In this document: positions 36,040 to 47,099 of the stretch, piece after piece
Layout of the letters: every line of letters begins with the position of its first letter
Position numbering within the stretch: position 1 is the first letter of the stretch
Assembly (NCBI GenBank): GCA_963281155.1
Contig: CAUJLY010000004.1
Location: 6,386,001 to 6,450,000, forward strand
DNA: 64,000 nucleotides
Source of the DNA: Rhabditophanes sp. KR3021
Lineage: Eukaryota > Nematoda > Chromadorea > Rhabditida > Alloionematidae
Direction: 5' to 3'
The notes under the pieces: generated by a model
Database searches by the model: none
Told to the model about the DNA's origin: nothing
What the model saw: the letters and a program-made list of their open reading frames with translations, nothing else
Made by a program: the position numbers and the translations under genes

Positions 36040-39000
36040 TTAGCAAATTAAAGGTGTTTTAGATGGGTGGAGATGGAACTGATCATAAACATCGCATAAT
36101 TCTTTGAGTTCGCATTGTTGAAGCACAATAAAGCCATCAAAGAGTGGATTCACTTTCCTGGCGCAATGAGCACAATAAACAATATAGACTGAATTGTCGG
36201 CTTCTTTTACAAATAAAATGTTGTGAACTTCTACTTCACACATTGAGCAATAGTGTGTTAATTCCCCTTTAATTCTGTCCTGTGTTTTTACTGTCTTTCC
36301 GAGGTGATCTAAGTGATCTCTAATCATTTTTTGATAACTTAATGACTTGACTAAGACAGTCTTGACCATTCTGTACAATTTACTAATTGTAAATCTAACA
36401 TTCCTTGCCAATTGCCAGCAAAGATGCTGCATAGGCACGAGACTTTTGTAATTATGTTGAAGATTCCATTCATACGAAAAGAATGCTGTCTCCAATTGAA
36501 AGGGCGTCAGTGGACCTACATTCCATGAAATATTATTACACCAACCATGTGATTGAACCCAGTGAATGCAACCAGAATTTACAAAGACCATATCACCTGC
36601 CCTTTGCATAAATCTAAAGACAGGAACTTTGGCTTCATGCAAATCTTCATATGAAGGCCACCAACTTCCTTTTAGAAAGTCGACGCCTTTAGCTTTACAC
36701 ATCTTCTCAATGACAGGCAAATACTCATATGCTACTCCAAACCATTCACATTCCCCAGGCCCTGTACTGATATTTATCGATGCAAGACAATTGTTCTCCT
36801 GATGAGCGGGAGTTCTTGCCCCTGGAATTTTCATGTAAAGCTGAGGTGTGTTCATTCCATAAATAGTATGATCAAGATGTGTCAGCATATTGCATGCTGC
36901 CTCAATTCTACAAAATGCGGGCAATTTATCCAATTCTTTTTGTTGCAAACTAAATGTCTTACTATCAGACAAATCAACATTCGTACCGAATTTGAGTGTC
37001 TTCATTGGTATATTAGATGGCTTAACTTCTTCCAATTGGATTTTGGAGGCATTTTTTCTCTTTTTAGCTGCTGGAGGCCCGGCTTCGTTGTCATTTGAAT
37101 TGTATTTTCCGGCCGGAGTGTTTTTTAACTTTTCTGTTTCGTCTTTCATATTCTTGTTGAAGTTTCCCACCTGATAACGAGCGTAATTTAGTAAGGTTGA
37201 GTAACTCTTTTTTGAGTAATATTGCCATGATGGGTTTCCGGAATGGTCCGTATTAGCATCATTATTGAATTTATATTGAGTTCTGACTTCAACTTCTTGT
37301 TGAGGGCCTGTTTCGAGTAACGTTTTGGTTGAAAAAAGGGCGAGATCAATTTTGAGGACTGAAGTCAACCCTCTCACCAAAGTAATTGGATTAGAATAAC
37401 AATAGTCTTGGAGTTCGATAGAATGAGCTTCTCTTGGTGTGTCGACATGAAGACAAGTAGTTTGAGGAACAAGTTCACTTGGTGACAATTCTTTGGTTGG
37501 AGCTTCAAACATCGTGATAAGTTGCTTACTTTTATAGGCTGGTACAAAGGCATAATTGTTGTTGTTGTTCGATTCAGAATGCTTGAATATCTCACCGGAT
37601 GTCGCAGACATGGGTATGGTGATATCTGTAATTAACGAAAAGAAAGCCGGTAATTCTTCGGTCATCATTTCTTGAGGTTCGGTTTCGATCAATTGATCTA
37701 TGGCATCATCAATTTCGTCCGACTTTTCGCAACTACCTTCGCTATCCTCACCCATTGAAGAATCATTAAAATGTTCTAGATATTTCCTCGCGTTATTCAG
37801 CTTTTCTTGACTAGCTGGTGGGAAAGACATCTCGACATTAGTTGTCATGTTTTTGTCGAATCTGTTTTGGTATCTACTAACTTCAGAAACGGGTTCAAGT
37901 TTTTCCTCAAGGATCTTTAAAAATGAAGTTTCCATTTCATTTAGCTGATCCTTATTAATGTTAAGAATATCAAGTGTCTGATACTGAATGCCAGTAGATG
38001 TGTCTATCATTTTATTTGTTTTCCTGAGTGAATAGGCTAGAAGTTCTGGGCAAGTCCATAAAGGCGATCCCTGAACGTATCTTTCCTTGTGTTTACTCAA
38101 ATTGTCAGCAATATTTTTTCTCAGTTCAGATGGAATGGGTAATCTCTGAGCTAATTCTAGCGTTGGGGGCTTGAATATTTTAACTGAATTGGCAGCTACT
38201 TGGTATTGAGCTACAAATTTCAATTCTCTTTCCAGGACTTCGATCCTTTTTTTGATTTTGTCGTTTTCGAAGCAATGAAGACCGACTGCTTTTTTGTAGC
38301 AATCTAAGGCGTCGTGAAAGCCAAAATATGTTTCATATAAGTGTCCTAAATTTATCCAAGCAGCTGAATGATCAGGGTCTAAATAAATTGAGGAGACAAA
38401 TGCTTGAATAGCATCTAATGGTTGATTTTGTTGTTGGTACAATAAGCCAATTGAGCTCCAAGTATCAGCTTCTGTCTCAGTTTTGTCGAAACTTCTTCTA
38501 TAATTGGTAAATGCGGCATGTGCTCGGTCACCACCTTCACTATGGCAACGACCAATGTAGTAAGCCGTCTTTCCACAAGTAGGATCCAACTCGAGACTTT
38601 TGGAAAGTAAGCGTTCTGCTTCACCGACGTTTCCACTTTTATAGGAAATCCAGCCTAATTGTCTATATAAAGCACCTTTTAAGGTGTTTGTTAGATTGGC
38701 ACTTGAATCAAGAATAGCTTGGTACTCGCTTTTAGCCTTATCTTTGTCTCCAGCGCAATCGAAACAATGCCCAATGTAAAATTTAATCTCTTCTTTCGAC
38801 AACAAAAAGCAGTCTTGGTTACACTTCAAAGCAATGTTGAGGTGTTTTAAGGCTTTCGAGAAGTCCAGAATTGTTTGATAGGCTATTCCAAGGTAGCAAT
38901 GTACTTCAACTGAGGAAGAATGACTTGTGAAGACAAATAAATGATTATTGAAAGCTTCTATCGCCCTGAAAATAATAATACGTCGATAAGCAAAACAAAA

Positions 39001-39645
39001 AATAGTGGAGATACACATTTGTTGTTGTTTGTCGAGTTACAATAACAGTTGTGCCAATAATAATAGTAAATAAATCATGTCGAGTTTAGTCTAAACTAAC
39101 AGACTACAAATGAAAAAATGTACATGCTTAGATATATCTTTTAATGGATAATATATTCCCTTAGCAGGTGCTAGACTTACAAATTAAACTGCTTAAAATG
39201 GAAGTATGTTAAAGCAAGTCCAAAAGACGCCCCAAAACTAATCCCGAATTTGCTTTCATCTATTGCGTAGGCATGTTGGTAAGCGGATAAAGCTAAAAAT
39301 AAATATATAAATAAAACTTATTAAACACTCACCTCTTGAATAATCTTCTCCTAGTATTGCGATATGGCCAAAACGGAGGTAAGAGTTAAAGAGAGCCTCT
39401 TGGTTTTGATTTTCTGCTGTTTTGAGATCGTATATTTTGTCTTGCAGCAAATTGAAAGCCTATAATAAGTTTAATTAAGATACCTACACATAGCATTTTA
39501 AACACACCTTAAAAAGTAAAACCATCTTGTCCATCTTCGATTCCTTTCTGTAACGACTGTATTTACCAAAATCGAATGCCGTTAAATGTTTAAGCTCATT
39601 GAGCTCTTGTAAATTAAGAACTAAACCGTTTTTTGATTTTGGCAT
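36040..39645 (-). CDS. utx-1: UTX/KDM6-family H3K27 demethylase
   Basis: There are four exons, 39645–39508, 39459–39333, 39292–39181 and 38965–36040, giving 1100 residues. UTX removes methyl groups from histone H3 Lys27 using Fe(II) and 2-oxoglutarate and works in MLL3/4-type complexes in the nucleus. Residues from about 40 to 330 are tetratricopeptide repeats collinear with UTX, including LQDKIYDLKTAENQNQEALF and GLLYQQQNQPLDAIQAF. A low-complexity linker follows. The JmjC domain has Fe ligands His847 and Glu849 (HQENN) and His927 (SGCIHWVQSHGWCNNISWNV), with the same 80-residue spacing as human UTX. The C-terminal zinc domain keeps HYCSMCEVE and CAHCARK pairs. All key residues are present, so it should be active. 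Confidence 0.95.
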
Positions 39646-40347
39646 TTTGAAAGACTATAGGATAGTAAAAAATAAAGTTCTATTGATTCTGGCTTTGTAT
39701 TAAAAGTTAGTAGTGTTTGAATAAATCCAATATGCGCAATCCCAAATTCGTGGTAAAGTCTAGATTGTCTTTTAAAGTTTATGAGAAAAAGCTGATCTGT
39801 TGAGTATACTAACTATACTACTTTATATCTACCCCGTTAATAGATAAAACATCACATATTGTAAATGAGTTCAAAAATTGTAACTTACGCATGCTCTATG
39901 TATATTTATTGTATCAAAAGAATCATGATTTCGTTATTTTGTATCATTTGCTAGAAATGTTGAGGCATGCCATAGCATTTTATAAACAAATTTAATCATA
40001 TCACATAAAAAAATGATTGCAGTCAAAATTATATGAATGTAATCGATCGCGATATTGTGCTGAACTTATGTGATCAACATACAAGTGAATGGCGTTTAAC
40101 AGAAGTTAGTTTTTTTGTCTCTCCCTCTAAATATACGATATTTGTACTGACTATGCAAATTATTTTACATTTCCTATAAAGAAAATCAATTCTAGGCACA
40201 AAAAAACTATCAAACAACACATGCCATCAGATAAAATATTTATTCTTTATAAAGCTTTTTATACAAATTTAATCTGCGCCACATTTTTGATATTGCACTA
40301 ATACAGTTTGATGTGAACAGAAAATGGAATGTAAAATAGTGTGCTGC
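39646..40347. other. Intergenic between GMD and UTX
   Basis: A 0.7-kb AT-rich spacer with no open frame worth calling. It contains the UTX upstream region and the GMD 3' end. Confidence 0.5.
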
Positions 40348-43117
40348 TTAGGCATTTGGATTTTTCTTCATTACTTCAATATCAGAAGCAACCATTTCTT
40401 TGACCAAATCAACTAATTGTGTCTTGGCCTCCCATCCCAAAATTGTCTTTGCCTTGGTTGCGTCTCCGATCAAAAGGTCAACTTCAGTTGGTCTGTAGTA
40501 GCGAGGATCAATCTTGATTCTAACATTTTTAGTTCCTTTTTCTATCCCAACTTCATCGACACCTTCCCCGCGCCATTCTAATTCCATCCCAATTTCCTTA
40601 AAAGCTAAATGACAAAATTCTCTTACTGTTGAAGTGACTCCTGTAATAAATGGTAAACAATAAGATTAATCAAATTTATATGATTTGCTAGAATCGAGTG
40701 GCTTGATTCTTCCAGATGTATATATTTACCATAGGTAACTCAATTGGAAAAGAGGTTTTTGAAAAATACAATGTATGAAGATAAAACGGCTGTAGAATAT
40801 CATGATCTATTTGTTGAAGGTATTGAAAGAATAGGTTACTCTATGGCTCAACCTTTATGGATTCTGTAAAGTATGATTCAACCTTTGAGTCAACTAGAAT
40901 GGAAAAAGATGAAGTAAAGAAAGGCGAAGGGAAGTATTTTAACCGAAAATCAATGAAGATAAAGACTTTCATCTCATGGTTAATAAGAAGCTATCAGAAT
41001 GCTATGGACTTATTATGATGAAGGAGTTGGAAGTTCCAGGTCAAAGAGATCCTAAGTACTTCACAAAACAAGCGAGGTTCGACACTTTAACAAACGCTGC
41101 TAGAAGTGAAGAAATACCAGTTTTGGCTGAAATATCTGAGAATTACGACAACTTGAAGAAGTTCTCAATGATGCAGAGCATTATGTTACTGATTTGTCAA
41201 GACTGCTTTCGGGAGAAAAGTATGATAAAGAATTTAATAGGTTAAATGAAACGGATTTTCATACAAGAATTAGCTGTTTCAAATACAGGTTGATGGTCAA
41301 GCTACTAAAAGAATTTGAATGCAATGAAACCTTTCAAGAAATGATTATTAATCTTCTTAATCGGTCAAAAGCTAGCCTACCAAAGCCTGATTACACTGAA
41401 CATTGTCGTTTTTGTAGTAAAGGCACTTTTTACAAAGATCACGAGATTAATAGATGTTGCAAAACGATGTGAGTCCAAGTAGAAAGACTAAAAAAGAAGC
41501 GCGATGGAAAAAATGTCTTGGATTTGAGAGCAGAGTTTGAAAAGGCACATGTAAGTTAAAATTATCTTGTTTAATTAATTATTCTTTTTAGAAATCAGAT
41601 CAACCCAGAGATACGGTTATTTATATGTTACGTCATTCTGTGACTAAAGGAGTCTTTCATGTTGGGCAAACGAACTCTGTAGATTTATTTGAGACTGGCA
41701 AATTTAAATGCCCTGGTAAAGGATACGAATATGAAACCAATAAATATGGACATCTGAGAAAACATTGCAAGTCTCATCCATGCAATCAATCGAAAAAGAA
41801 ATGCAAAAAGGGATTTGAAAGAGACCAAAACTCACTGACTACAAACTATGGAGACATCTGATGGACAGACTTAAGAATTCTACAGGTTGGTCATAGTTAA
41901 AGAAGAAGCACTCAATCTACACATGCTTAGACGTTCCTACTGGTATTGAATTAGATACACTGTCTCTTACTGAGTTCAAGAAACTCATATTTTATACCGG
42001 AATCTCGGCTACAATGAAGAATATGTGGAGCAATTTGGAAAGAAAAAGAAAAATTGTCGTTATCCATCTTAATGACTTTCACATAAATCAAGCTCTTGGA
42101 TCAGAGTACGCTATAATCTTTAACGTGCTAAATGAGCTAACTAATGTTGACGATTCAGGGCAATCAAACCAAGTGAAGTACTTAAAACATCCAGACATCG
42201 TCAAAAGAATCAGCAATGTTGCTTTTAGAAAATGTTTGACAACATTTCTTTAAATATCATGTGTTTTTAATTTTTGTTGCTGCTGTTTGAATTTACCTAA
42301 AATAAAAGATGAGTTACGTTAAGTTAAGATCAGACGACAACCAACCGGTGGCAATGACAAAGTCATCAGCTTCAGTGTGTTGAAGAATTCTCCACATAGC
42401 CTCCACATATTCCTTAGCATGCCCCCAATCTCTCTTAGAGTCGATGTTGCCTAGGGAGACGCATTCCTGGAACCCAAGACTAATTTTTGCAACAGAACGA
42501 GTAATCTTTCGGGTTACGAAAGAAGGACCACGTCTTGGAGATTCGTGATTAAAGAGGATACCATTAGATCCAAAAATACCATGAGCTTCTCTATAATTCT
42601 TGACAATCCAATAAGCATACAACTTTGCAACAGCATAAGGACTTCTTGGATAAAATGGAGTTGTCTCAGATTGAGGGATTTGTTGAACCTTTCCATACAA
42701 CTCAGAGGTCGAAGCTTGATAAAAACGAACTTTACTTTGCAATCCACAAGCAACAACCGCATCCAACAAACGCAAAGTTCCAACAGCATCAACTTCAGCT
42801 GTATACTCTGGCAACTCGAAACTAACTTTCACATGAGACTGGGCAGCTAAATGGTAAATTTCAGCAGGTTGGACTTTTGAAATAATTTTAATTAAACAGG
42901 AAGAATCGGTCATATCTCCATAATGCAATTGGAATTGAGAAGAACCTTGGTGGACTTTTGGATCAGCATAAAGATGCTCGATCAGAGTAGTGTTAAAGGT
43001 TGACGCCCTTCTTATGATTCCATGGACTGAATATCCCTTTTCAATCAACAATTCGGCCAAATAAGAGCCATCTTGTCCAGTGATTCCAGTGATAAGTGCT
43101 ACTTTGTTAGAAGACAT
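40348..43117 (-). CDS. gmd: GDP-mannose 4,6-dehydratase
   Basis: This enzyme makes GDP-4-keto-6-deoxymannose, the first step of GDP-fucose synthesis in the cytosol. There are two exons, 43117–42346 and 40640–40348, giving 354 residues. The extended short-chain dehydrogenase features are clear: the NADP-binding [31 protein letters not shown]; the catalytic STSELYG segment; and the YAVAK active-site Tyr/Lys, followed by [12 protein letters not shown]. Exon 2 continues after splicing as [14 protein letters not shown] and ends with the [16 protein letters not shown] and LGWEAKTQL elements. The ATG at 43117 was preferred over an upstream GTG; a GTTTAG acceptor lies 8 nt before it. The 1.7-kb intron carries an antisense relic. 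SLC35B4 lies 161 bp upstream on the same strand. Confidence 0.95.
40745..42255 (+). pseudogene. Decayed finger/GIY-YIG-like relic A in GMD intron (antisense)
   Basis: The plus strand of this intron carries a chain of protein-like segments with frame breaks and in-frame stops. They include [37 protein letters not shown]; a knuckle-like [20 protein letters not shown] (C-x2-C-x9-H-x4-C); and an apparent spliced intron (GT…TTTTTAG, about 41551–41591). Then come [20 protein letters not shown] (a C2H2-like finger, 41703–41765) and, in another frame, [19 protein letters not shown] followed by [11 protein letters not shown] and [19 protein letters not shown]. The last blocks resemble the GIY-YIG domain of LEM-3/ANKLE1, but the stretch that should follow IFYTG is missing. 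I see no intact frame. Either a dead copy of a dispersed gene or a mobile element. Confidence 0.6.
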
Positions 43118-43278
43118 ACAGTTCACTAAACAATACTAACAAGTTACCAAAGAATAAATGCGAAGATCGTAACAAAGTTTAAATAAAATTATCGTTTTAA
43201 CGACTGTATAACTAATAAATAGCATAAATAACAAATAGGTGTTTTTATTTAGGCAAAAGACGTCACACTTATATCATC

Positions 43279-44340
43279 TTAGTCAATTTCTTTTAAACTT
43301 TTTTTGGAAATCTCTGGTGTCTTGTTAAAGAGGTAAGTTCCGAGAATAACAATAACAAGACTTATAAGATGCAAATAGGTAAAAGAGTGTTCAAACCAGT
43401 ATATTGAAAGCAACAATGAAATCAATTTTCTAATAGTCAAAATCATAGTTACATTTAAGGATGTCAATTCAGTCGTCAACGTATACACATTGTTGATACA
43501 AAAGAGCCTGCAATTATTTATATCAAAAAGTTGTCTGAATTTAACTTACTGAAAAATACATATAACTAACAACATTAGTCCATCTGTAATGCCGAAACTA
43601 GCCAAACTCGTTGTGATTTCGCTAGTAAAGAAGGCGAAGAAAGGCATAGAAATCAAGTAAACATAAAAGGATGCCTCTGATGCATGCTTTCCGTAATCCT
43701 TGTACATCTGTTCTTGCAATACTCCCAGATAAGATGAAGCAAATAATGCAAAGGATAGAAGTGAAATTCCAATTAAAAATTCATTTAGAGAAAACTCTTT
43801 TTCTGCTTGAACTGAAGCCTTGGAAGAAAGAACAAACATACAAACGCCAAAAGTAACAATCACCACAGACGCCATTTTTTTTAAGGTGTAACGTTTGTCT
43901 AGAAGGAAGTAACCTATTGCTATGTTAGCTAACAAAGATCCGCTTCTAAACACTATACATATCGGCACAGAGATGTTGTATTGTAAGGACTGATTGTTGG
44001 CTAAGTTGACTGTGAAGAAGAACAGAGCAATCTTGAAGTAAACACTGCAACAAATTAATAATGACCGATTAAATAAACATTCCACGACTTACTTTAAAGG
44101 AATGTGCCTTTTAACGGTAAAGAACTTCGACGTAAATATGATTCCATAAAGAGATATAAAAGCAAATGTTGAAAACGTCAGCAATGTCATACACTTGTCA
44201 ACCCGTCTAAAATTTTAATTTTTAAACTATGGTCCTTCATATTCAAATTTTACTTACTTATTTAGCAACTCGATAAAAAGCATACAGCTTGTACATGAAG
44301 CAATTGTATTTGAAACTAATACATTATTTGTTGAGGTCAT
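43279..44340 (-). CDS. SLC35B4: Nucleotide-sugar transporter, SLC35B4 type
   Basis: This family carries UDP-GlcNAc and UDP-xylose into the Golgi or ER lumen. There are four exons, 44340–44258, 44206–44093, 44044–43550 and 43507–43279 (introns 51, 48 and 42 nt), giving 306 residues with about ten hydrophobic segments. Family blocks are present: FFFTVNLANNQSLQYNISVP; CIVFRSGSLLANIAIGYFLL; the KRYTLKK turn; LGVLQEQMYKDYGKHASEAS; and, after the last splice, LTTELTSLNVTMILTIRKLI. The C terminus ends in a Lys-rich tail (KKSLKEID). The substrate is inferred from the family. It lies upstream of and close to GMD on the same strand. Confidence 0.9.
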
Positions 44341-45020
44341 TTTAGAAGGTATTCAGAATAGCCAATGCAACGCATTCATTTGTTGTTTCACTTATTATGC
44401 AGCCAACCCACCAACGACGTTTACTCGTCTAATATACATAATGTATTCCTACAACGAACACAAAAAGCGTTTAACCAAGCTTTTTATTAAGCTAAATAGT
44501 AATGCCACGAGGGAAGTTTAAATTAAATAATTAAGATATTGTTCGGTGAATATCCGAGCCTTGTAGAATCAGTTTTTAAATGCTTTTTATGGAATAGAGT
44601 TATTTTAAAGAGGGTGCTTTAGTAAATATGAATTTGACTTCTAGATGTATTGTATGAGATTACATTTATCAACTATACAGTGTTAGAACAAATACATCAC
44701 AAGTAAGTATATTAAGTTGAAGATAATTACATTTTGGACATGCTTATTTGTGTCTTTGATTTCAATAGATTATTCATTTTAATATATTAAGAAGCTAATA
44801 AAAGACTCTTTTGATAGGAGAATGAAATATTAAATTTTAATATGCATAATTGTTTAAAATATTTAATGATCAGAATAAAAACAATTCCTTAGCCAGACTG
44901 GTACTTTTGAGTGGAAAAGAGTAAGACAAACAATTGGAAGAAAGCATTTTAATAAACAAAAAGCTGCCCATCTGGTCAAAACTTCCTTTTCTTGAACTCT
45001 TAGTAACAATTTCTTTTTAG
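44341..45020. other. Divergent intergenic SLC35B4–METTL4
   Basis: A 680-bp AT-rich interval between divergent genes. It ends in a TTTCTTTTTAG acceptor directly abutting the METTL4 ATG. No gene was seen. Confidence 0.5.
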
Positions 45021-46121
45021 ATGGTGGCAGATGACATGATCAAATTTAAGACTGAGGAATGGTGTTTTGTTGATGAACTCGATTATTGGAAGTCGATATA
45101 TTCAGACAGGGTAAATGACTCTCATTGGTTCATAACAAATAAGTTTGAAATGGATTCTGAGTATCTTGCTTGCAAGAATAATACTAATGGACGAAGGAGA
45201 AAAAAGGCTTTCCCCAACATTGATAAAGATCTGTGTGAAATGTTAAACAAATGCAATGATATTTGTGAAAGATTAAAATCTATCTTCAGTCAAGGTAAAA
45301 TAGATGGTGGAAATAACACAAGAGCAAGAGAAGCTTTAAGCAAAAGTTTGGGAAAGATGCATCAATTAATAGTTAAAAGTAATGAGTCGGAGAAACGTGG
45401 AACAAATTTGGTTGGAGGTGATGTGTGTTTGGATGGTGGTATAAATAAAAATATGATATATACAAATGAGACCAACGAATTGATAACGATTGTCATTGAT
45501 AACTGCAAGTATTTAATTCCAATGTTTTCTGAGTTCGTTGTGGGTGATGTGTCTGACATATTGAAAATTAGCCGAAGATTTGATACAATTATAGTTGATC
45601 CACCATGGTATAACAAATCTATCAAGAGAAGAAAAGACTACCAAATTTGTAAAAGAAATAGCCTAAACCCACTTCACTATTTGCCAATACCAGACTTACT
45701 AAATGAAAATGGTATTGTTTTTATGTGGATAACAAATAATGCGAGGCTTCAGGAAGAGGTTGCTTCGATAATACAAGATAAATTCAAACTTAAAGTGGTC
45801 GGTCGTTGGAAATGGTTGAAAGTGACTAAAAATTTCGAACCGACTATTTCGAATTCCAAGGCCCATCATAAATTGCCTTATGAAGAAGTTTGGATATTGA
45901 GCAATATGTTAATGTCAATACCATTTGATTACGTAATTACAAGTGTCCCGCATATTTCCTCATCTCGAAAACCTCCGATCGGACTCATTTTTAAACAATT
46001 ATTCCCCTCATATTGTCAAACTGTTCATTCCTCCCTAGAAGTGTTCGGAAGGTATTTGCTGCCTTCAACGTTAACGATTGGTCTAGAAGCTTTATACTTT
46101 CAAAACGAATCCTTTTTTTGA
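45021..46121 (+). CDS. METTL4: METTL4-type N6-adenine methyltransferase
   Basis: An uninterrupted 366-residue frame. METTL4 proteins (DAMT-1 in C. elegans) belong to the MT-A70 family and transfer methyl groups from S-adenosylmethionine to adenine N6 in RNA or DNA; the natural substrate is debated. The catalytic motif DPPW is at residues 193–196 (FDTIIVDPPWYNKSIKRRKD). It is followed by the family blocks LPIPDLL, IVFMWITNNARLQEE and VVGRWKWLKVTKN, then KLPYEEVWIL, VITSVPHISSSRKPPIG, and a short tail with VFGRYLLPS. Residues 1–150 are a poorly conserved Lys/Asn-rich region. TTTCTTTTTAG lies immediately before the ATG, pointing to a trans-splice site or an upstream 5' UTR exon. Confidence 0.92.
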   Translation: MVADDMIKFKTEEWCFVDELDYWKSIYSDRVNDSHWFITNKFEMDSEYLACKNNTNGRRRKKAFPNIDKDLCEMLNKCNDICERLKSIFSQGKIDGGNNTRAREALSKSLGKMHQLIVKSNESEKRGTNLVGGDVCLDGGINKNMIYTNETNELITIVIDNCKYLIPMFSEFVVGDVSDILKISRRFDTIIVDPPWYNKSIKRRKDYQICKRNSLNPLHYLPIPDLLNENGIVFMWITNNARLQEEVASIIQDKFKLKVVGRWKWLKVTKNFEPTISNSKAHHKLPYEEVWILSNMLMSIPFDYVITSVPHISSSRKPPIGLIFKQLFPSYCQTVHSSLEVFGRYLLPSTLTIGLEALYFQNESFF

Positions 46122-47099
46122 TGTCAGGCCATTTGACACCTTCCATCAACTTTTAAATGTTATTTTAAATAAACGCTTATTTATCTTTACATTATTCAAC
46201 ATTTATTATTTAGCATTTATTATTATTTTAGTTCATATGTTTTCTCTTTAGAATATAATAAACTATAATAGTAGGTGCAACTTGAAATGCTATTTTATAC
46301 TGCAAATAAATATTTAGTGACGAGACAAAGTCATACACAATTTTTTGTGACTCTTTGCATATCTCTTTTTATCAGTTTATGATGTCTGTAAAGAATGTTC
46401 TGAGGGTTGGTGCTCGTTAAATAGTAGTTGTCATGTGTGCGCATTAGTTGACAAATGTTGTGACTTTTACTATTTGTTCAACACCTTTTGGCAACAAAAA
46501 ATTGCATGTGTCTTTTGTTGTAATTTCGTTTATTTCGGAAAATGCTTCGTCATAAAAATTCACTCCCACAGAAAACCAAGTGAAGCCGTGCCTTTTAATT
46601 TGAGGCAACGTGACGACGACTATAATAATGGCTAGAAAAGATACCACGATAGTTGCATTGCGTTAGAGGGAGGAGAGAAATACGTTCCAACATAAAAATA
46701 TATACTCTGCAGGCTTATAACTTTTATACCCCCCTTTAGTTGAAAGCGGAAGCAAAAGAGAGTTTTTTAGGAGTATAGCCCAACACGTTTTGGTTAGGTC
46801 ATTTGTGTCATTTTTTAAAATATTTATTTGGAATACTTACACCACTCTAAATGAGTGTGAATGTAAGTATGGATATTCTTTTTTAAAACTCGCATTTAAA
46901 CTAATTCCAAATCGGACTTTTATTACGTTTCTTCTTTTAATTAAGTTATTTATTTATTTCCTTTATTTAAGTTATTTATTTGTTTCCTTTATTTAAGTTA
47001 TTTATTTGTTTCCTTTATTTAGATTATTTATTTGTTAAGTCTTTTATATTTATTTTGTCATTTTTCATCTTTTAGCATAATCTAATTTAACTCTTTAGA
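46122..47099. other. Intergenic METTL4–PRODH
   Basis: AT-rich, with small overlapping chance frames around 46.4–46.65 kb on both strands. It includes a 26-bp tandem repeat and ends in CTCTTTAG one base before the PRODH ATG. Confidence 0.5.
46945..47035. repeat. 26-bp tandem repeat, about 3.5 copies
   Basis: Units start at 46945, 46971 and 46997, with a partial fourth at 47023. Each reads as GTTATTTATTTGTTTCCTTT followed by ATTTAA. Copies differ by one or two bases. The array lies about 65 bp upstream of the PRODH start. Confidence 0.9.
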
